Assembly: GCA_946699065.1 (NCBI GenBank)
Contig: CAMPDV010000926.1
Location: forward strand, 1 to 64,000
Direction of reading: 5' to 3'
Source of the DNA: Loxodes magnus
Lineage: Eukaryota; Ciliophora; Karyorelictea; Loxodida; Loxodidae
DNA length: 64,000 bases
The notes below the pieces were generated by a model that worked only from the letters and a program-made list of their open reading frames with translations, searched no databases and had not been told where the DNA came from. Of this stretch, positions 36,724-50,179 are shown in pieces. The position numbers were made by a program, and so were the translations under genes. Each line of letters begins with the position of its first letter. Position 1 is the first letter of the stretch.

Positions 36724-39700
36724 TAAACTTTTCATACCTTTAAATTATAAAATTCATTATAGATACAAGCACTTGCTTGATAAATTAAAATTTAAGAAAT
36801 ATTTGAGATAAACATTTATTTTTTGGGTATAGAACTTATATAAATGTTGATATCATATATTTAATTTATTTCACTTAAAATTCTTTCTTTTATTATTCTA
36901 GCAGCTTTACATTTTTTAACTGATTATTATTTAGTTTAATCTAATTGCATACACTATTTTATGCTTAGCTCTTTTTATTATTTCAAATGCATAGTGTTAA
37001 TTTATAACTATATAGTTGTTTCTTATAATTAAACTTATAAAATTTAGTTCTGATTTATTATTAATTTCCATTAGTATAGATATATAACTAATGCTTTTAT
37101 ACTTAATTAATAAAAAGACTTTAATTAAAAATTGACGAATTATAATGCTAGAATTTCTCAGCTCTTTATTATTATCTTTCCCCTTTTGCAACATACGAAG
37201 TAATAACTTTTTTTTCTTAGAATAATTTAATTTATATTACAACTTAAGTTATATAATAGTAGCACTTAGCATTAAATATAATATTTATATTATAAGTATT
37301 GAGATACTTTCATTTCGTTTTTACCATGAGATACTATTTTCTATTTTCTTATTTATTTGATTATTTTTAGTTATCTCAATAAAATTCTATTGCATTTATT
37401 TATCTTTGATTGATTGGGTTTTTTATAATTTATATATGTGTATTTCATGTAATTATTGGTTAAATAATAAAGGAATAAATAAGCTAAATTTCTTTATACT
37501 TTTAGACTTATGGATTAAAAATACTTTGTAAATATATTAGAAACAAAAGTAGTGATCTTTGTATTATTCTAACCTAAAAGCAAGATTTTAATTTTGGTCC
37601 TTGGATTTACTTTTGTTCCATCTTGAGGATGCTCTATCTAACTCTTTTTTAAGTTAAGATAAATTTATGTTTTTTTTTATTTTTAGCCAATGCTATTTCT
37701 ATTTAAAGTTGTAAGCTTTCTAATTTTTATTAGTTAGCAATATTTCCTTGCTTATTAATATAAATAGCTAAATATGCTAGCTGTAGGTTTTTTTATTTTT
37801 ATATTATTTCTCGCATATTTAGCCTTAAAAGTTTTAAATGCTTCCATCTAACTAATGTGCCTCTTCTATTAGATACACATTTTAGCTCTATTATATTATA
37901 GAAAACTCAGCTTATATCGATCACCAGAACTTGCTATTTTCATTTAAGTAAGTTCTAAAATCATCTTAATTTGTTCTTAGCCTTTTGAGGCCTCTTAATT
38001 AATTTTAGTTATTATGAACTTACTCTTTCCCCTATATTGCTTCAACTCCCAACACCTTTCCAAGATTACCTGCTTAGTGTATTATTCTTCACTCCTAGCA
38101 AATTTTTAACTCTTTCAACTTTCATTTTAATAATTATAATTAAATCTAATAATTTCCCTTAAATAAAGGTATAAATATTAGATTTAAATTAATAAAGCAA
38201 AAGAAATTCTAAACTTATGAATTCTAATTTAATTAGTTAAATGCTATCTTCTATTCCCCTTTATATAAATAATACTTCTCTATCAAATGCCAATTTAAAG
38301 GAAAATAATGTTAACTGTTTTGATTTTCTTTATTCATGTAATAGAATTTTATTGGTTACCCTTGAAAAAATTGAATTTAGACTTAAATAGTTTGATAACT
38401 AACTACTTGATAATTTCTTAATAGCTTTATATAAAGACTAATAAGTTATCAAGTTAGAAGCACATTTAGTATATTTAATGATTTATAGAGTTAAAGATAT
38501 AAGGAGTGACTATTTGCTATGTAGAGATAAATAATCCATATACTATATAAAATTACATTCTTAGAGTTAAATCAATAGTAAAGCATTTCATTTAGATATT
38601 TAGGCTTTATTAAATCTTTAATAGCTATTGTTATTTAGAGTTATTAGTTTAATTAATAAAGAAGTTAATTTAATATAAACTTATGTAGTTAAAAGGCTAT
38701 GAACTTAGACATTATGCTGATATAAAGAATATAAAAATAAATTATATCACTATATTCTACATTAAAGCAGAATAATCTATTGAACATAGGAATTCTATCA
38801 AGGTTCTCTATCTAATATAATATACTCTTAGAATAGATAGAAGCTATATATGATAAACATTAAAATTAATAATAATAATAAATTTAGCAATACTTTAAAT
38901 AGCTATTTGGTATAATTTATTTTCTCATTATTAACCAATTATATTAAAGCTATTTCTAAGTAAATAACTAACTGAAGGTACCTTTACACTGTTAAATTGT
39001 ATTTAAAATAGTTCTTATTAAGCTTATATTAGATTTAATTACTTAAGTGATTATTTTATTAATTAGACTAACTTTAACTTTTACATTTTATAACTTAGAT
39101 CCAAATCCCAAGCTCTTAGTTAATATTCTTAATAAAATAGACAATAAGCAGTCTTAACTTTGTTTAGTCATAATTAAATATTTTTCTCTTAAAATAAATA
39201 AAGCTTAGCTATAGTTGAATATCTCCTTTTTATAGTTATAATAATGCATAATTGATTATTAAGGTATTAGCTTATATATGTATTATATGAACTATTAAAT
39301 TAACCCTTAATTAATTAATGATAAAGCTAAGTTAATAATCTTTAATATTTTAATAGCTTTTCTTTATCTACATTTAACTAGTTTAATCAAGTAGTTACAT
39401 AGATATTTAAATCTCAATATCTATTAAGAGCTAAACAACTATTATTAGTCTATAGATGCATTGCAGATATAAATAACCTTTTAATAAATGTACTTTATAA
39501 CCATTTTTACCAGAATTATTAATCTTTTTATTAACTACCTAACTAAAAAGTAATGATAGCTTTATATAATATAATCTATTATATTTAAAGGTTATCTAGT
39601 TATATACATCATGCTTATCTTTATTTAATGTATGTAGTATAATTTAAAGCATCTCACTATAAACACAATTATAATATAGATTAGGAGCTTTTATTATTTT

Positions 39701-39949
39701 ACTATCTCCTTTAAATCTTACACTTATTACTACTTTTATCCTTATATTATTAGTCATCGCTTGGATCTATTCTTAGTATATTTTTTAATCTTTAGTAATA
39801 TCTAATATGCCTTCTATTTCTTAGAAGAACTTAAGGGAAAATAAAAAATGAAATATAAAAGAGAGATAAGTAATAGTTTAAAGGTATGGAGGAATAAAAA
39901 TAATAGCAAGATTGATATAAAATTATTTAAGCTACAAATCTTAGTTAAT
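36724..39949. other. long AT-rich spacer between blocks B and A'
   Basis: No gene, RNA or tandem array recognised over 3.2 kb. The last 100 bp (from about 39850) match the 5' flank of the kinase gene at 17515-17620. Confidence 0.4.
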
Positions 39950-40440
39950 ATAGAAGAAACCAAACAGATAACTGTAAACAATATCTGAGAATTACTTTAA
40001 AATAATGAATCTAATAGAGAGTCTGATGCTCCTATAAGATTATGAAAAATAGAAGAAATTTTTCAACTAAGAATAATTAAAATGTTTGAAACTTATTGAT
40101 AGAGAATAATAAGGGAAACTTTATAAAATAAGAATTGAAGGAGTAATATACTCCCTCAATAAAATTTATTAGCAAGAGCATGAAGCAGCACAATTTAATA
40201 GATATATTTGATGATAAATGTAAGTCACTTTTACTAATAATTCATAAAAGAGTTATAGGAATTATAAAAGTAGCTATAGATACTTAGAAAAAGATAATTA
40301 TACTTTTTGTCATTTTATAAATTATTACTAAAAGAAAACCTTGTAATCCGAAGTTAAGCAGTAATTATTTAATCTAGAGAAAAGTTATAAGCAAGATTTA
40401 TAAGAAAAATTATTTGATCTAAGTAATTAAAAAACATAAT
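39950..40440 (+). pseudogene. decayed kinase-kelch gene copy
   Basis: Homologous to the first 450 bp of the gene at 17622. The ATG is now ATA (39950), and the codons GAAGAAACC... still match EEAKQISV. The N-lobe is recognisable (SDAPIRLWK, then GKLYKIRIEGV) but out of frame after a single-base loss near 40085. Homology fades after about 40440, before the catalytic loop, so kinase core and kelch domain are missing. It keeps about 80 bp between the N-lobe and the hinge that the gene at 17622 lacks. Confidence 0.7.
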
Positions 40441-40695
40441 AGAAACATAACTAAAATTTATGATTTAAATATAAATATAACAAGCAAAATAATATCTAAA
40501 ACTCTTAAAAGAAAATATGGATAGATAGCATAAACACTAAGAAAGTTAAAAATAATTTAAATTATAGTTATTTGCTTAGTTAAAATAATTAAAGACATGC
40601 AAATTTTTAAGCTAAAGAGTTTAAATAATTTAAAAGTAAACAGTATAAAATTTATTGGATTATTTTATTAATTTGCTTGAGATATAAAATTATGA

Positions 40696-40774
40696 GGTCC
40701 TATGGTGTAATGGTAGCACTTTGAACTCTGAATCCAACAATCCAACAATCCGAGTTCGAGTCTCGGTGAAACCA
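40696..40774 (+). pseudogene. tRNA-Gln(CTG)-like pseudogene
   Basis: Clearly derived from a eukaryotic tRNA-Gln: GGTCCTATGGTGTAATGG, anticodon loop CTCTGAA, and T-arm CCGAGTTCGAGTCTCGG. It is probably inactive. An 8-bp unit (aatccaac) is duplicated between anticodon arm and variable loop, the acceptor stem GGTCCTA/TGAAACC has two mismatches, one anticodon-stem pair is A-C, and the D-loop is one base short. Five T follow at 40775-40779. Its anticodon would read CAG, not the reassigned UAR codons. Confidence 0.75.
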
Positions 40775-40779
40775 TTTTT

Positions 40780-41622
40780 CAATTAATTATATGAAAGATG
40801 TTTATTTAGATAGTTTATATTAAGAACTTAATATTTAGCTATAAAATTAAATAGTAATAGCCTTCTCTTATTTATGACTTTAGCAAGTTTTATAATTTAA
40901 AATTTTAATAATAAAGATAATTTAATATTTCTCTAAATTTCTTATTTTAGTTAAAGATTTAGAACTTATATTTATAACTAAAATTTAGTAAATCAAAATC
41001 TAAAAGTTATGTATTAGCTATAGAAATAAATATAATGGTAAGATTAATTTAGCAAGATTAAGTAATTAATTAATTCTTAAATTAATATACTAGTAGCTAT
41101 TCTAATTCAATCTATTAATGAGCTAGATTATATAGCTAGCTATTATTATCTTACTCTTTTAAAAACTATATTATATATTAAGAAATTGTATAGTTTTATT
41201 TATGATAGCAGCTAAATCTAGAATTATAGCATTTAAATATAAGAATTTCTAGTAGGTGTCTCATAAGTTTCTACTACTTCCGTATATGAAGATTCAATAT
41301 TATTCTAATATATTAAGTTTACTTTTTAAAAAATATGCTCAATTTTTAATTTAAGAGCCTTGAATTAGCTTTTAAGGGATTTCTAAGAAATTATACAAAT
41401 AAGTTATACATATAATATATAAGCCTAATTTTAATTTAAAATTACTTTATAATAACTACACCTATATTAAAATATGCCTTGCTTATCTATTTACTTTTAT
41501 TTTAAAGCTAATAAATATTAAAATGGATTTAATTAAAGGACTTGCTTTATCAAAATAGATAGAGGTAGTTATTTAGACTTTAATTTCTATTATTTTATTT
41601 TTTATTTATTTAAATATCAAAA
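40780..41622. other. AT-rich spacer
   Basis: Nothing recognised. The last 50 bp before the tRNA-Tyr copy (tctattattttattttttat and following) are shared with the flanks of the other two tRNA-Tyr copies. Confidence 0.4.
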
Positions 41623-41706
41623 TCCGGCAACTCGGGATTGAACCGAGGACCCTGAGATTTCCACTAATTCTACAGTCTCATGCTCTTCCAGCTGAGCTAT
41701 TGCTGG
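41623..41706 (-). tRNA. tRNA-Tyr(GTA) with 11-nt intron, copy 2 (one acceptor mismatch)
   Basis: Identical to the copy at 32864 apart from the 5' acceptor strand, CCAGCAA instead of CCGGCAA, giving an A3-C70 mismatch. Anticodon GTA, intron, D- and T-arms are unchanged. It may still work poorly, or be an early pseudogene. The flanking 50 bp on the 3' side are shared with the other copies, so the tRNA moved or was duplicated with some flank. Confidence 0.8.
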
Positions 41707-44016
41707 TTTATTATTTATCTAAGCTATTGATTAAAAACAATAAAATACACATAATTGAAAAAGTAACTCTTTTTACCACACTTTTATCTTATAAATTGCA
41801 AGCTAAAATTTTAAGATTAGTCTTTATTTAAATCAATATAATTTTTAGAGAGATTGTCATGAAAGCCAATAATTAAAAAAATTAATTAAGATAAAGCATC
41901 TACTTTAGCTCTTTAATAGACTTTCTCTATATAAAAGATTAATAAATGATAAAATTAAGATTTTGATTTAACCATTAAATAAAATGATTTGCTTTATTTA
42001 TTGTTTTAAATAGGATTTAAATAAAGATTTATATCCATAAATAAATCTATTTAAGTTAAATATTCTATATCATTATTTGAGTAATAGTTACATAGAAATG
42101 TTAAATTATTTATCTATTAGAGATTATAATACTTAATTATTATAATAGCTTTGAATCTAAATCTCTTAAAGTTACATATTATCCATAATATTTATTTTCT
42201 ATTAATGGTTAATTGAGGTTAAATATAAACTTGTATAGATGCTTATATAGAAAAAGCTAGTTATCAACTAAAATATATAAAGGCTATTTAAAACAGCTTA
42301 GCATACATAATAGGATATAACATCATGCTCAGTATTTATTTTTTCTTTTAAATAGGTAATAGTTTAAACCTAATGATTATTTGGAACATTTGAGATCTAT
42401 AAATATGCTCTTAGTTATAAATTAGATTATATATGATAACTAAGATGATTTTAGAAAGGATAAATTTAATGATTAAGACATTTATTTAATAATTAAATGT
42501 AAAGCTTAGATTAAAGATTATTAAGCTAGCTATCTTGCTCAAATTATAGATAGAAGCAAATTAATTAATATAATAAAACAGAAGAACAAATTGCTAAATT
42601 ATCATAGAAGCTTAAGCTAGGTAAGAAATATTAAAGCGTTCAGTGAGTAAAAAATAAGTGATTCTTTAGATATATTTCATAGCTACTTTAAATAATTTGA
42701 ACTAGAAACATTTAATTAAGTTTGTTATTTTAATATTAAATCTAAAGAACTAAGATAAAGATCTAAGATTCTGAATAATTGGAGTATAAATAAAATATTT
42801 TAAGATAAATTATTATTTAAATTAAAAACCCTAAAGCATGATTACTCACTGTTAGTTATGCTTTTCAAAAAAATAAATAAAAAGTGTATTTAGTTTCTTA
42901 ATCAACTTTATTTGCTTACTATAAAGCATAATATTTGATTCTTTTAGCAAAGTATATAATTAAAATAATAAAGTTAAGATAAATTAGTTTTAGATATGAT
43001 GTTAGCTAATAACTAAGAAGTTTTTATCTAACGAAATGAAGCTTAATCATTTGTATTAATAGTAGAATGAAGTTTCATTTGATTATTTTAATAAACTAAT
43101 ATTTAATATGCTAATAGCAATACTTACATCTTTACAATCTTTTAACACTTTTAATTAGATATTGCATTATCAATACAACCTTAGCTTTTTTATAAAAGGA
43201 TCAAAAGAGAAATTATAGAAATTATTATTTCTCTTTTTCAATTAATTTTGTATTTGTTTGGATGTATTATTTCTATTTAGAGATTTCACATGTATTGATT
43301 GGTTCTTATAAAATAGCTATTTTTATAAATGAAGCAATGTAATTATATATAGCTTCTAACTTAAAAAACTAAAATTCCTAAAGAGAAATTATTTATTATG
43401 GAAATAATCAATTAAATAGTAAATTATAAAGCTTATATAGTAGATAACTTTAACTTTCAGACTTAAATTAACAAGGAAGGCTAGTAATTCTTATGATAGC
43501 TGATGTTTTTTATAGTTTTATACCTTAGAACTCCTAAGTTTTGGTTAAAGTTCTAAAATAATTAACTTTTAAATTTTCTAAATTTTTATTTTTCTTATAT
43601 GAGGATTTCAAGTTTTAGACATTAAATATTTATAAGAGGGGAGCAAAGAGGAATAAATATTAGCATAGCTAGTGAGTTAAAGGACTATTTTAAAGAATAA
43701 AATTGATATATCTACATGAAAATTCTAAATATACATTTAGATATAAATCTAATAATTATAAATTAGATAAACAAACTTAAATAGGTTGCTTAAGAATTAA
43801 CTAAGACATAATTATATGATTAAGTTCTTTTGTTTTAACACTAGGAAAATTAATAAATTTATTGAAATTAATAACTAAATTTAAAGCTTTAAAAAGATTT
43901 TTTGTGTAGACAAACTCTTAGGAAATTAAAAGGAGATTGAGTTATTTAAATTTTAGTCTGTTTAAGTTTAATTTAAATATAGTAGCAAACTCTTTTTCTT
44001 TAATTTACGTTACAAA
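41707..44016. other. spacer upstream of second channel gene
   Basis: AT-rich, no gene recognised. Near 43745-43800 it shares about 60 bp with 21735-21795 upstream of channel copy A, then homology becomes strong at the ATG. Confidence 0.4.
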
Positions 44017-47000
44017 ATGGCTTAAATTTATGAAGGTGTTGAGAGAAGACTTTCTTAGCTTGTCTTGTCAAGACCTTTAGAGGATACTACAGACTTTATA
44101 ACAGGAATTGATTCCTTATAGAGTTATTAGTAAAAGCCTAATTTAGTCATCGCTAATATGTATAAGCTATAAAATTCAGCTTATGATTCACAAAATCATT
44201 GTCAATATCCAGTTTTTAAGACTGATATTAGCGTACTAAAAAAGTATGGACTAGGATTATTTTTATATTTTGATTTCCTAAAATGATTAGCAATCTGCTT
44301 GGCTATTATCTGTGCTAACTCAACATATTTGGTCATATAAAACTATTAAGGGGGTTGATTCAGTGGAATGTCAGCTTAATTTATCGACTATTTTACTATT
44401 GGAAACTTAGATACTGGTTCGAGCAAAGTGCCTTTACATTTTAACGAAATTTTGGTCTATCAAAGATTATCAAAAGATAAAGGATTTTAACTTTAATGGC
44501 TCGACGACTATATAAAGGAAGACTAAAAAGAGAAAGAAGAAAAATTACTGGATGAGTCTAAGTAAAAGCTTTTTATATATTCAGCAGTAGATTTTGCGAA
44601 TTCTCTTATTTTAATAATTTTCATATATTTTTACAAGTTTAGACTCCATAGAATCAAAAGAAGCTACTAAGAAACAGAATTTTCAGTCTAATAATACGCA
44701 GTAGAAATTAATGGATTACCAACTTCAGGAATTACTTAGAGGGAAATTCAAGATTTTTTCTAGTAAAGATTTGGAGAAGTATATGAAGTTAGCTTCGCAA
44801 GGAATTTTAAAACTATAATATAGCTTAGTAATGAAAAAGCAAAAATATTACAAAAAATTGCTTAAAATAAAAATAAAGAGAAATAAGTCATAAAATTAGA
44901 TAAAATCGAATCGAAGATAAAGGAATAAAAATAACAGCATTAGAACATTCAGAGCTTCAGCATAGAAAAAGTCTTTGTAATATTCTAATATAAAGAATCG
45001 TAACAATAGTGCCTAAAGAATATGGCAAAGGATTCGGCTTATAAATTCTATAATCTTCTAAGTTAAAATGGAACGGAGTTAAATCTTTAGTAGTATAGGA
45101 AGCTGAAATTCCTGAGAATATTATATGGGAAAATTTAGGTAAACACAAAAAAATAGTGAGAGCACTTTTCTCGTGGATATCAGTTATAGCTATATTAATA
45201 GGAGCGGTATTTTTGATAAAGCAACTTAAAGATATAGAATGAGATATGTTTACAAAACCAGAGTGCTAAGTATATTTTAAAATTGTAGAGGATAAAACTA
45301 CTTTCGATATTTCAAAATTTCCATTAGAAGTTGCTTCTAAGACTTTTATAAATAACGACATTTGCTATTATTGCTGATGCTTAGAACAAGATTGAAACGA
45401 AATTATTTTTGAAGACACTGAATTATCTTCATTCTGCTAGGATTTCAAAACGAAAGAGTTGTAACTAATTACCTAGAAAACTTCAAATACTATCATAATA
45501 ATAGTCTTAAATACTCTCATTAACTTAATTTTTGCTGTCCTCACGAAGTTCTAAGGAAATTAGACTTTAAGTTAAATATATAAATCTATTTTGGCTAAAA
45601 TATTAATAGCTTCGTTTATTAATACTGCCTTTATCACTCTAATTGCTAATCTTGATAAATATGAAGATTTTACTAGATATTGATACCTAGACGTTGGAAA
45701 TTCTATTACTTTAACTATATTTGCTTTCATTGTATAACCAACTATTACCAAACTCTTATTATGGCCTTTATAGAACTTAAAGAAAAAGAAAGCTAAAAAT
45801 TAGTTGGAACTCAACAGAAGCATGGTTGGACCTGAATTCAATATTTCAATAATGTACTCGGAAATATTAGCCGTACTTTTCACAGTCTTTGTGTATTCAG
45901 CAGGAATTCCCTTTTTAACATACATCGCTTTTATAGTAGTTTTCTTAAATTATTGAATAGATAAAGCCTTGCTATGTAAGCATTATAAAAAACCTCCTAA
46001 AATCTCTCATAGGATTTAAGAAAGCATTTTGAATTTACTTAATTTACTTGTTATCATCCATGCAGTCTTTGCCATATTCATCTATGGCTGCTCAGATATA
46101 TTTCCTCAGAAATATGAAACTTGTGTTTCTAGCTATGCCAATTATTTCTATTGGTATAATTTAAAATCAGCTTAGAAAACAAGGATACTATAAAGCGAAG
46201 AAACATTAATCTGTTCAGATACATGTAGCTTGGAATACTTGTAACATGATAGTTTAAGTTGCAACTCGCAATGTAACACATAGCAATGCATGTGGCAAAA
46301 TTGGAATTGCTGCTATGAAAAATCAGGAAAAAAGTGTGACAAGGAAAAAATGAAAAATTCTGAATGTGATACTGATTGCTTAATGAAAGAATGCAATTAT
46401 GATAATGGAGATTGCTGCTTTTAAAACTCGAAATGTACAGCTGAGAAATGAGGAAATGGAATTTGTGATAGTGAATGTAAAATTTCAATTTGCTAATTTG
46501 ATTATGGAGATTGTTGTTAAGATTGTTAAATGCTTTAATTTGGTAACAATATATGTGATATCAAATGTAACGTTGAAGAATGTCTATATGATTGAGGTGA
46601 TTGTGCTACTTGTGATTCAAAATAATTATGCTAAGTACGAAAACTTGAATATCAAAACTGTGATTGGGAATGCTTCAATTCTGAATGCCAATATGATTTA
46701 AATTCCACAGATTGCTTGGAATTACGTGAAACTAGTTGTAATAACTTGGATTCAAATACATAAGAATTATTGTAAGATTCATAAAAAGTATGCTAATACT
46801 AATTTCTGGGAGATGGAAAATGCTAATAATAATGCTTAACTAAAAGTTGTATGTTCGACATATATGATTGCTGCAATTTAAACTTTACGAAATGTGATTA
46901 TACTTAAATAAATAATGGCATATGCGAGCCAGAGTGTAACATTCCAGAATGCTATTACGATTAATTTGATTGCTAATATAGTTAGAATTGTCCATGCTCG

Positions 47001-49500
47001 CAAGAAGAAATTGGCAATGGATTTTGCAAACTTTCTTGCAATACCACTATATGCAGTTATGACTGAGGAGATTGCATTCTTTCAAATGTCTAATTTTGCA
47101 GCGATAATTTGTTATATAATGATGAATGTAATCAAGAATGCAACTAAGAGCAATTTGATTATGATAATTATCATTGCATATGCTATACAGACTAAGAAAA
47201 TAGTCTTTTATGCAATAAGCTAAATGATATAAACAACGGTAAATGTGATTTATAATGTTACAATAGCATGTGTGATTTTGATGGAGCAGACTGCTTAAAT
47301 AATTAGAAATGTTATTGTCCAGAATCTATGCTGAATAATAAGAAATGCGATATATAATGTAACATTCTATCCTGTAATTATGATAACGGAGAATGTATTT
47401 GTGGAAGTTTAGGATGCAACTTAATGTAAAAAAGTAACGGAGTATGTGAAGAAATATGCAATACAGAAGAATGTGACTATGATGGAGGCGATTGCGAATA
47501 GCAACATAATCCTTAAGATTATTGTAGTGTAGATTGTCAATGAAAAAATATAGGAGATGGTGTGTGTTCCTAAGTTTGCTTCAATAAAGATTGCAATTGA
47601 GATGGTTCTGATTGTTATTGTGATATGAATTAGCTATGCTTCATTAAACAACTCGAAGATGGTTGATGCGACTTACAATGCAATATAGAGGAATGCTAAT
47701 TTGACAAAGGTGATTGCAAAGAATATTTATAAAATAAAGCTTAAAGAGAAATGCAGGATAAAATTTAATGTAGTCGAGGATGCACTTAAGATATGCTCAA
47801 TAATAATGTATGCGATTAAGAATGCTTCACTTACTTGTGTGGATGGGATTCAAATGCTTGCTATAATGAATTTTGGAATACTATTTGTTTTCGAAGATAG
47901 CTTTAAAATGGATGGTGTGATGCTCTTTGTAGCAATCCTTAAAACAACTTTGATTAAGGAGATTGTGAGTAATATAATAAGTATATTTAAATGAACTCCA
48001 CACATTGTTAACCTTAATGCAAATGAGATGAAATAGGAGACGGCGATTGTCAATGAGAATGCTTTCACATTTTTTGGGGATTTGATGGTGGAGATTGCTA
48101 AAATTAAACATGTGACAAAGAAGTAAAATGCTTAGGAAAATAAATAGGAAATGGCGTTTGCAATTAGTAGTGTTATAATAGCGATTGCTTTAACGATCTT
48201 CTAGATTGCTAAGAGACTAGCTAAACAATAACATAATCTAATGATTAATATTGCAATAAAGATTGTAATTGAAATCAAATTGGTAATTGAAAATGCGAAC
48301 AAGAGTGCAATAACATATAATGCAATTTTGATAGTTAAGATTGTTTGACTTGTGATTTAAAATAGGAATGTTTTCTTTACTATATTAATGATAGTAATTG
48401 CGACGATTAATGTAACGTTGAAGAATGTTTGGATGATTTAGGGGATTGTTTATATCATATAAAAGTATAAAAAATAAAAGAAATAACTTTTCAAGAAGAA
48501 TAATGCTAAAAACTTGGATGTAAACTATATTGACTTGGAGATTCTATATGTGATGAAGAATGCAATATTGAGATGTGTCTCTATGACAGATCGGATTGTA
48601 GTATATGTCCTGATATGTGTCCTTAGAGTTTTTTTAGAGACTCTATATGCGATGTGAAATGCAATATACCTGAGTGCAGATAAGAAAATAAAGATTGTTA
48701 AGATTATCCTAGTTAATTCAATGAATCAGCATGTAAGAAAAATAAATGTGACTTAAATAATTTGGAAAATTTGATCTGTGACTAAGAATGTGATATTATA
48801 GAATGTGATTATGATAAAAGTGCATGCAAGCTTTTTTAATTATATGAAAACTCAACCTAATATTATGAAGACGTTTACCGATGTTCTAAAAGTTCAATGT
48901 AAGAAAAAATAAATAGTCCGTCTGGATATTTTAACATTGCAGTTATCTTATTGGTAATTCTAATGTAAATAAGCTTTATTCTTTATAAGCAACGCTTAAG
49001 AAAATAATAGACTTCAGTTAACCCTAGCTGTGAGTAATTAGCTTTTAAAAATAGTAATTTTTTATTTTAGAAGTCCATATTATAAGGAAAGGGGAAAACA
49101 TTTCATATGACCTATACTAAGACTCAAAATATTCTAAAATATTATAAGAACTTTTTCCTAGTGACGAGAAATATTCTGGTTTCTAAACTCGTTAGGATAC
49201 TCTAATATCTTAAAGAAAGGATTAACAAGCAAAAAAGGTAAATTTATAAAGCGAAATAGAAGCTATTAATATTAGCCAGGAAAATATCACCAAATCTAAA
49301 CAAAAATAAGTACCTTTTGATCAAAAAATGTAATTAGAATTTAATGATTATAAACATGATAATACAAGTTAAAAATAAATAAAAGAGGAAGAAAGTATAA
49401 AAATAAGCATGAAAAAGTAAAAAAAAGAACAGTTTAGAAATTAAAGTGTAAGAAGAGAAAATAAAGATTTTGGAAAGTGATTGATTTAGAAGGATAAACA
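44017..49500 (+). CDS. OSCA/TMEM63-like channel with LNR repeats, copy B (frameshifted)
   Basis: Near-identical paralogue of 22017-27503 with the same order: first membrane segment, RRM-like loop, NIIWENL, channel core, about 23 LNR units, last helix, charged tail, and both 17-nt introns (49054-49070, 49179-49195). Differences show separate decay or errors. One A is missing in the run at about 45014 (ctaaag versus ctaaaag), so the frame breaks before the channel core. The core is intact where copy A is broken (IVRALFSWISVIAILIGAVF). Twelve bases are lost in frame near 45775. One base is gained near 49245 and one lost near 49474, so the tail and normal stop are out of frame. Several LNR repeats differ by substitutions that keep the cysteines (GGDC-type ends retained), which argues for past selection. 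Confidence 0.75.
49054..49070 (+). other. 17-nt intron (copy B)
   Basis: GTAATTTTTTATTTTAG, identical to the intron at 27066-27082. Confidence 0.75.
49179..49195 (+). other. 17-nt intron (copy B)
   Basis: GTTTCTAAACTCGTTAG; same length and position as 27191-27207 with one substitution inside. Confidence 0.75.
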
Positions 49501-49850
49501 ATTTAAACTCTATTTAAAGAATTAATATTTTTTATATTATTATTAAATTCCTATAATTAATAATTAAATTGAATTATATATTGTTCGCATTTCAGCTTAA
49601 TATAATTATTTTTATGAATTTATTTCTTTTCTGAAACTGTTTGGTCTTTATTTTTATTTTTTTTCCTTGTTCTTTTAATTTAATTTTAGAGATAGTTATT
49701 TTAAATCTCCTCAATTCTCATGTTACTAATAAATTTATTTTTCTCTTAATAATTCTTAAAGTAAAGTATTTATTAATGCGTTTGCTTTATATTTGTACAT
49801 GTTTAAGATTAATGTTTTCTAATTTTTTTTTGTTTCTTAATTTATTAAAA
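49501..49850. other. AT-rich 3' flank of channel copy B
   Basis: No gene recognised; pyrimidine-rich on the plus strand. Homology to block A ends here, and the inserted LINE-containing segment begins. Confidence 0.4.
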
Positions 49851-49870
49851 TAAATAAATAAATAAATAAA
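49851..49870 (-). repeat. (TTTA)5 tail at the LINE 3' end
   Basis: (taaa)5 on the plus strand, that is (TTTA)5 read with the LINE. Short tandem tails of this sort are typical of LINEs that do not use poly(A). Confidence 0.6.
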
Positions 49871-49875
49871 ATTAG

Positions 49876-50179
49876 AGAGCGCGTAGCACCTCAAAGGTAC
49901 GCAGCTCTTTAATAAAGATTTTTAAAACAAAAATTTTGTTTCTCTGAAGTCTTACAAAGTGCTAGCATCTTTTGTGAGTCTCATCTTTTATATGGCGTGA
50001 CTGGAATGCTTCCTAAGAGACCTTGGTATCTGACATCTTTCATCAATAACGTTCTTGATGCTTTTTTAGCCTTAATTTTCTCTTGGCCCCTACTAAGATT
50101 CTTGTTCGGTTCTTGGCCCAAGATATTTCCTGATATTAAGATCTTAAGTCAATGCCAGTTGGAGGATTGCTCCTCCCTA
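49876..50179 (-). mobile_element. SINE-homologous 3' region of the LINE, with terminal stem-loop
   Basis: Read on the minus strand it starts tagggagga, has a perfect hairpin ggagga-gcaa-tcctcc, and shares ggcattg, gatacca, ggaagcattcca and gatgctagcac with 27571-27889. It ends in a 33-nt stem-loop (49876-49908: agagc, gcgta, cc-tttga-gg, tacgc, gctct) whose pairs differ from copy A but remain paired. It lies just before the (TTTA)5 tail, so it is either the LINE 3' UTR or a SINE landed there. Confidence 0.6.
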
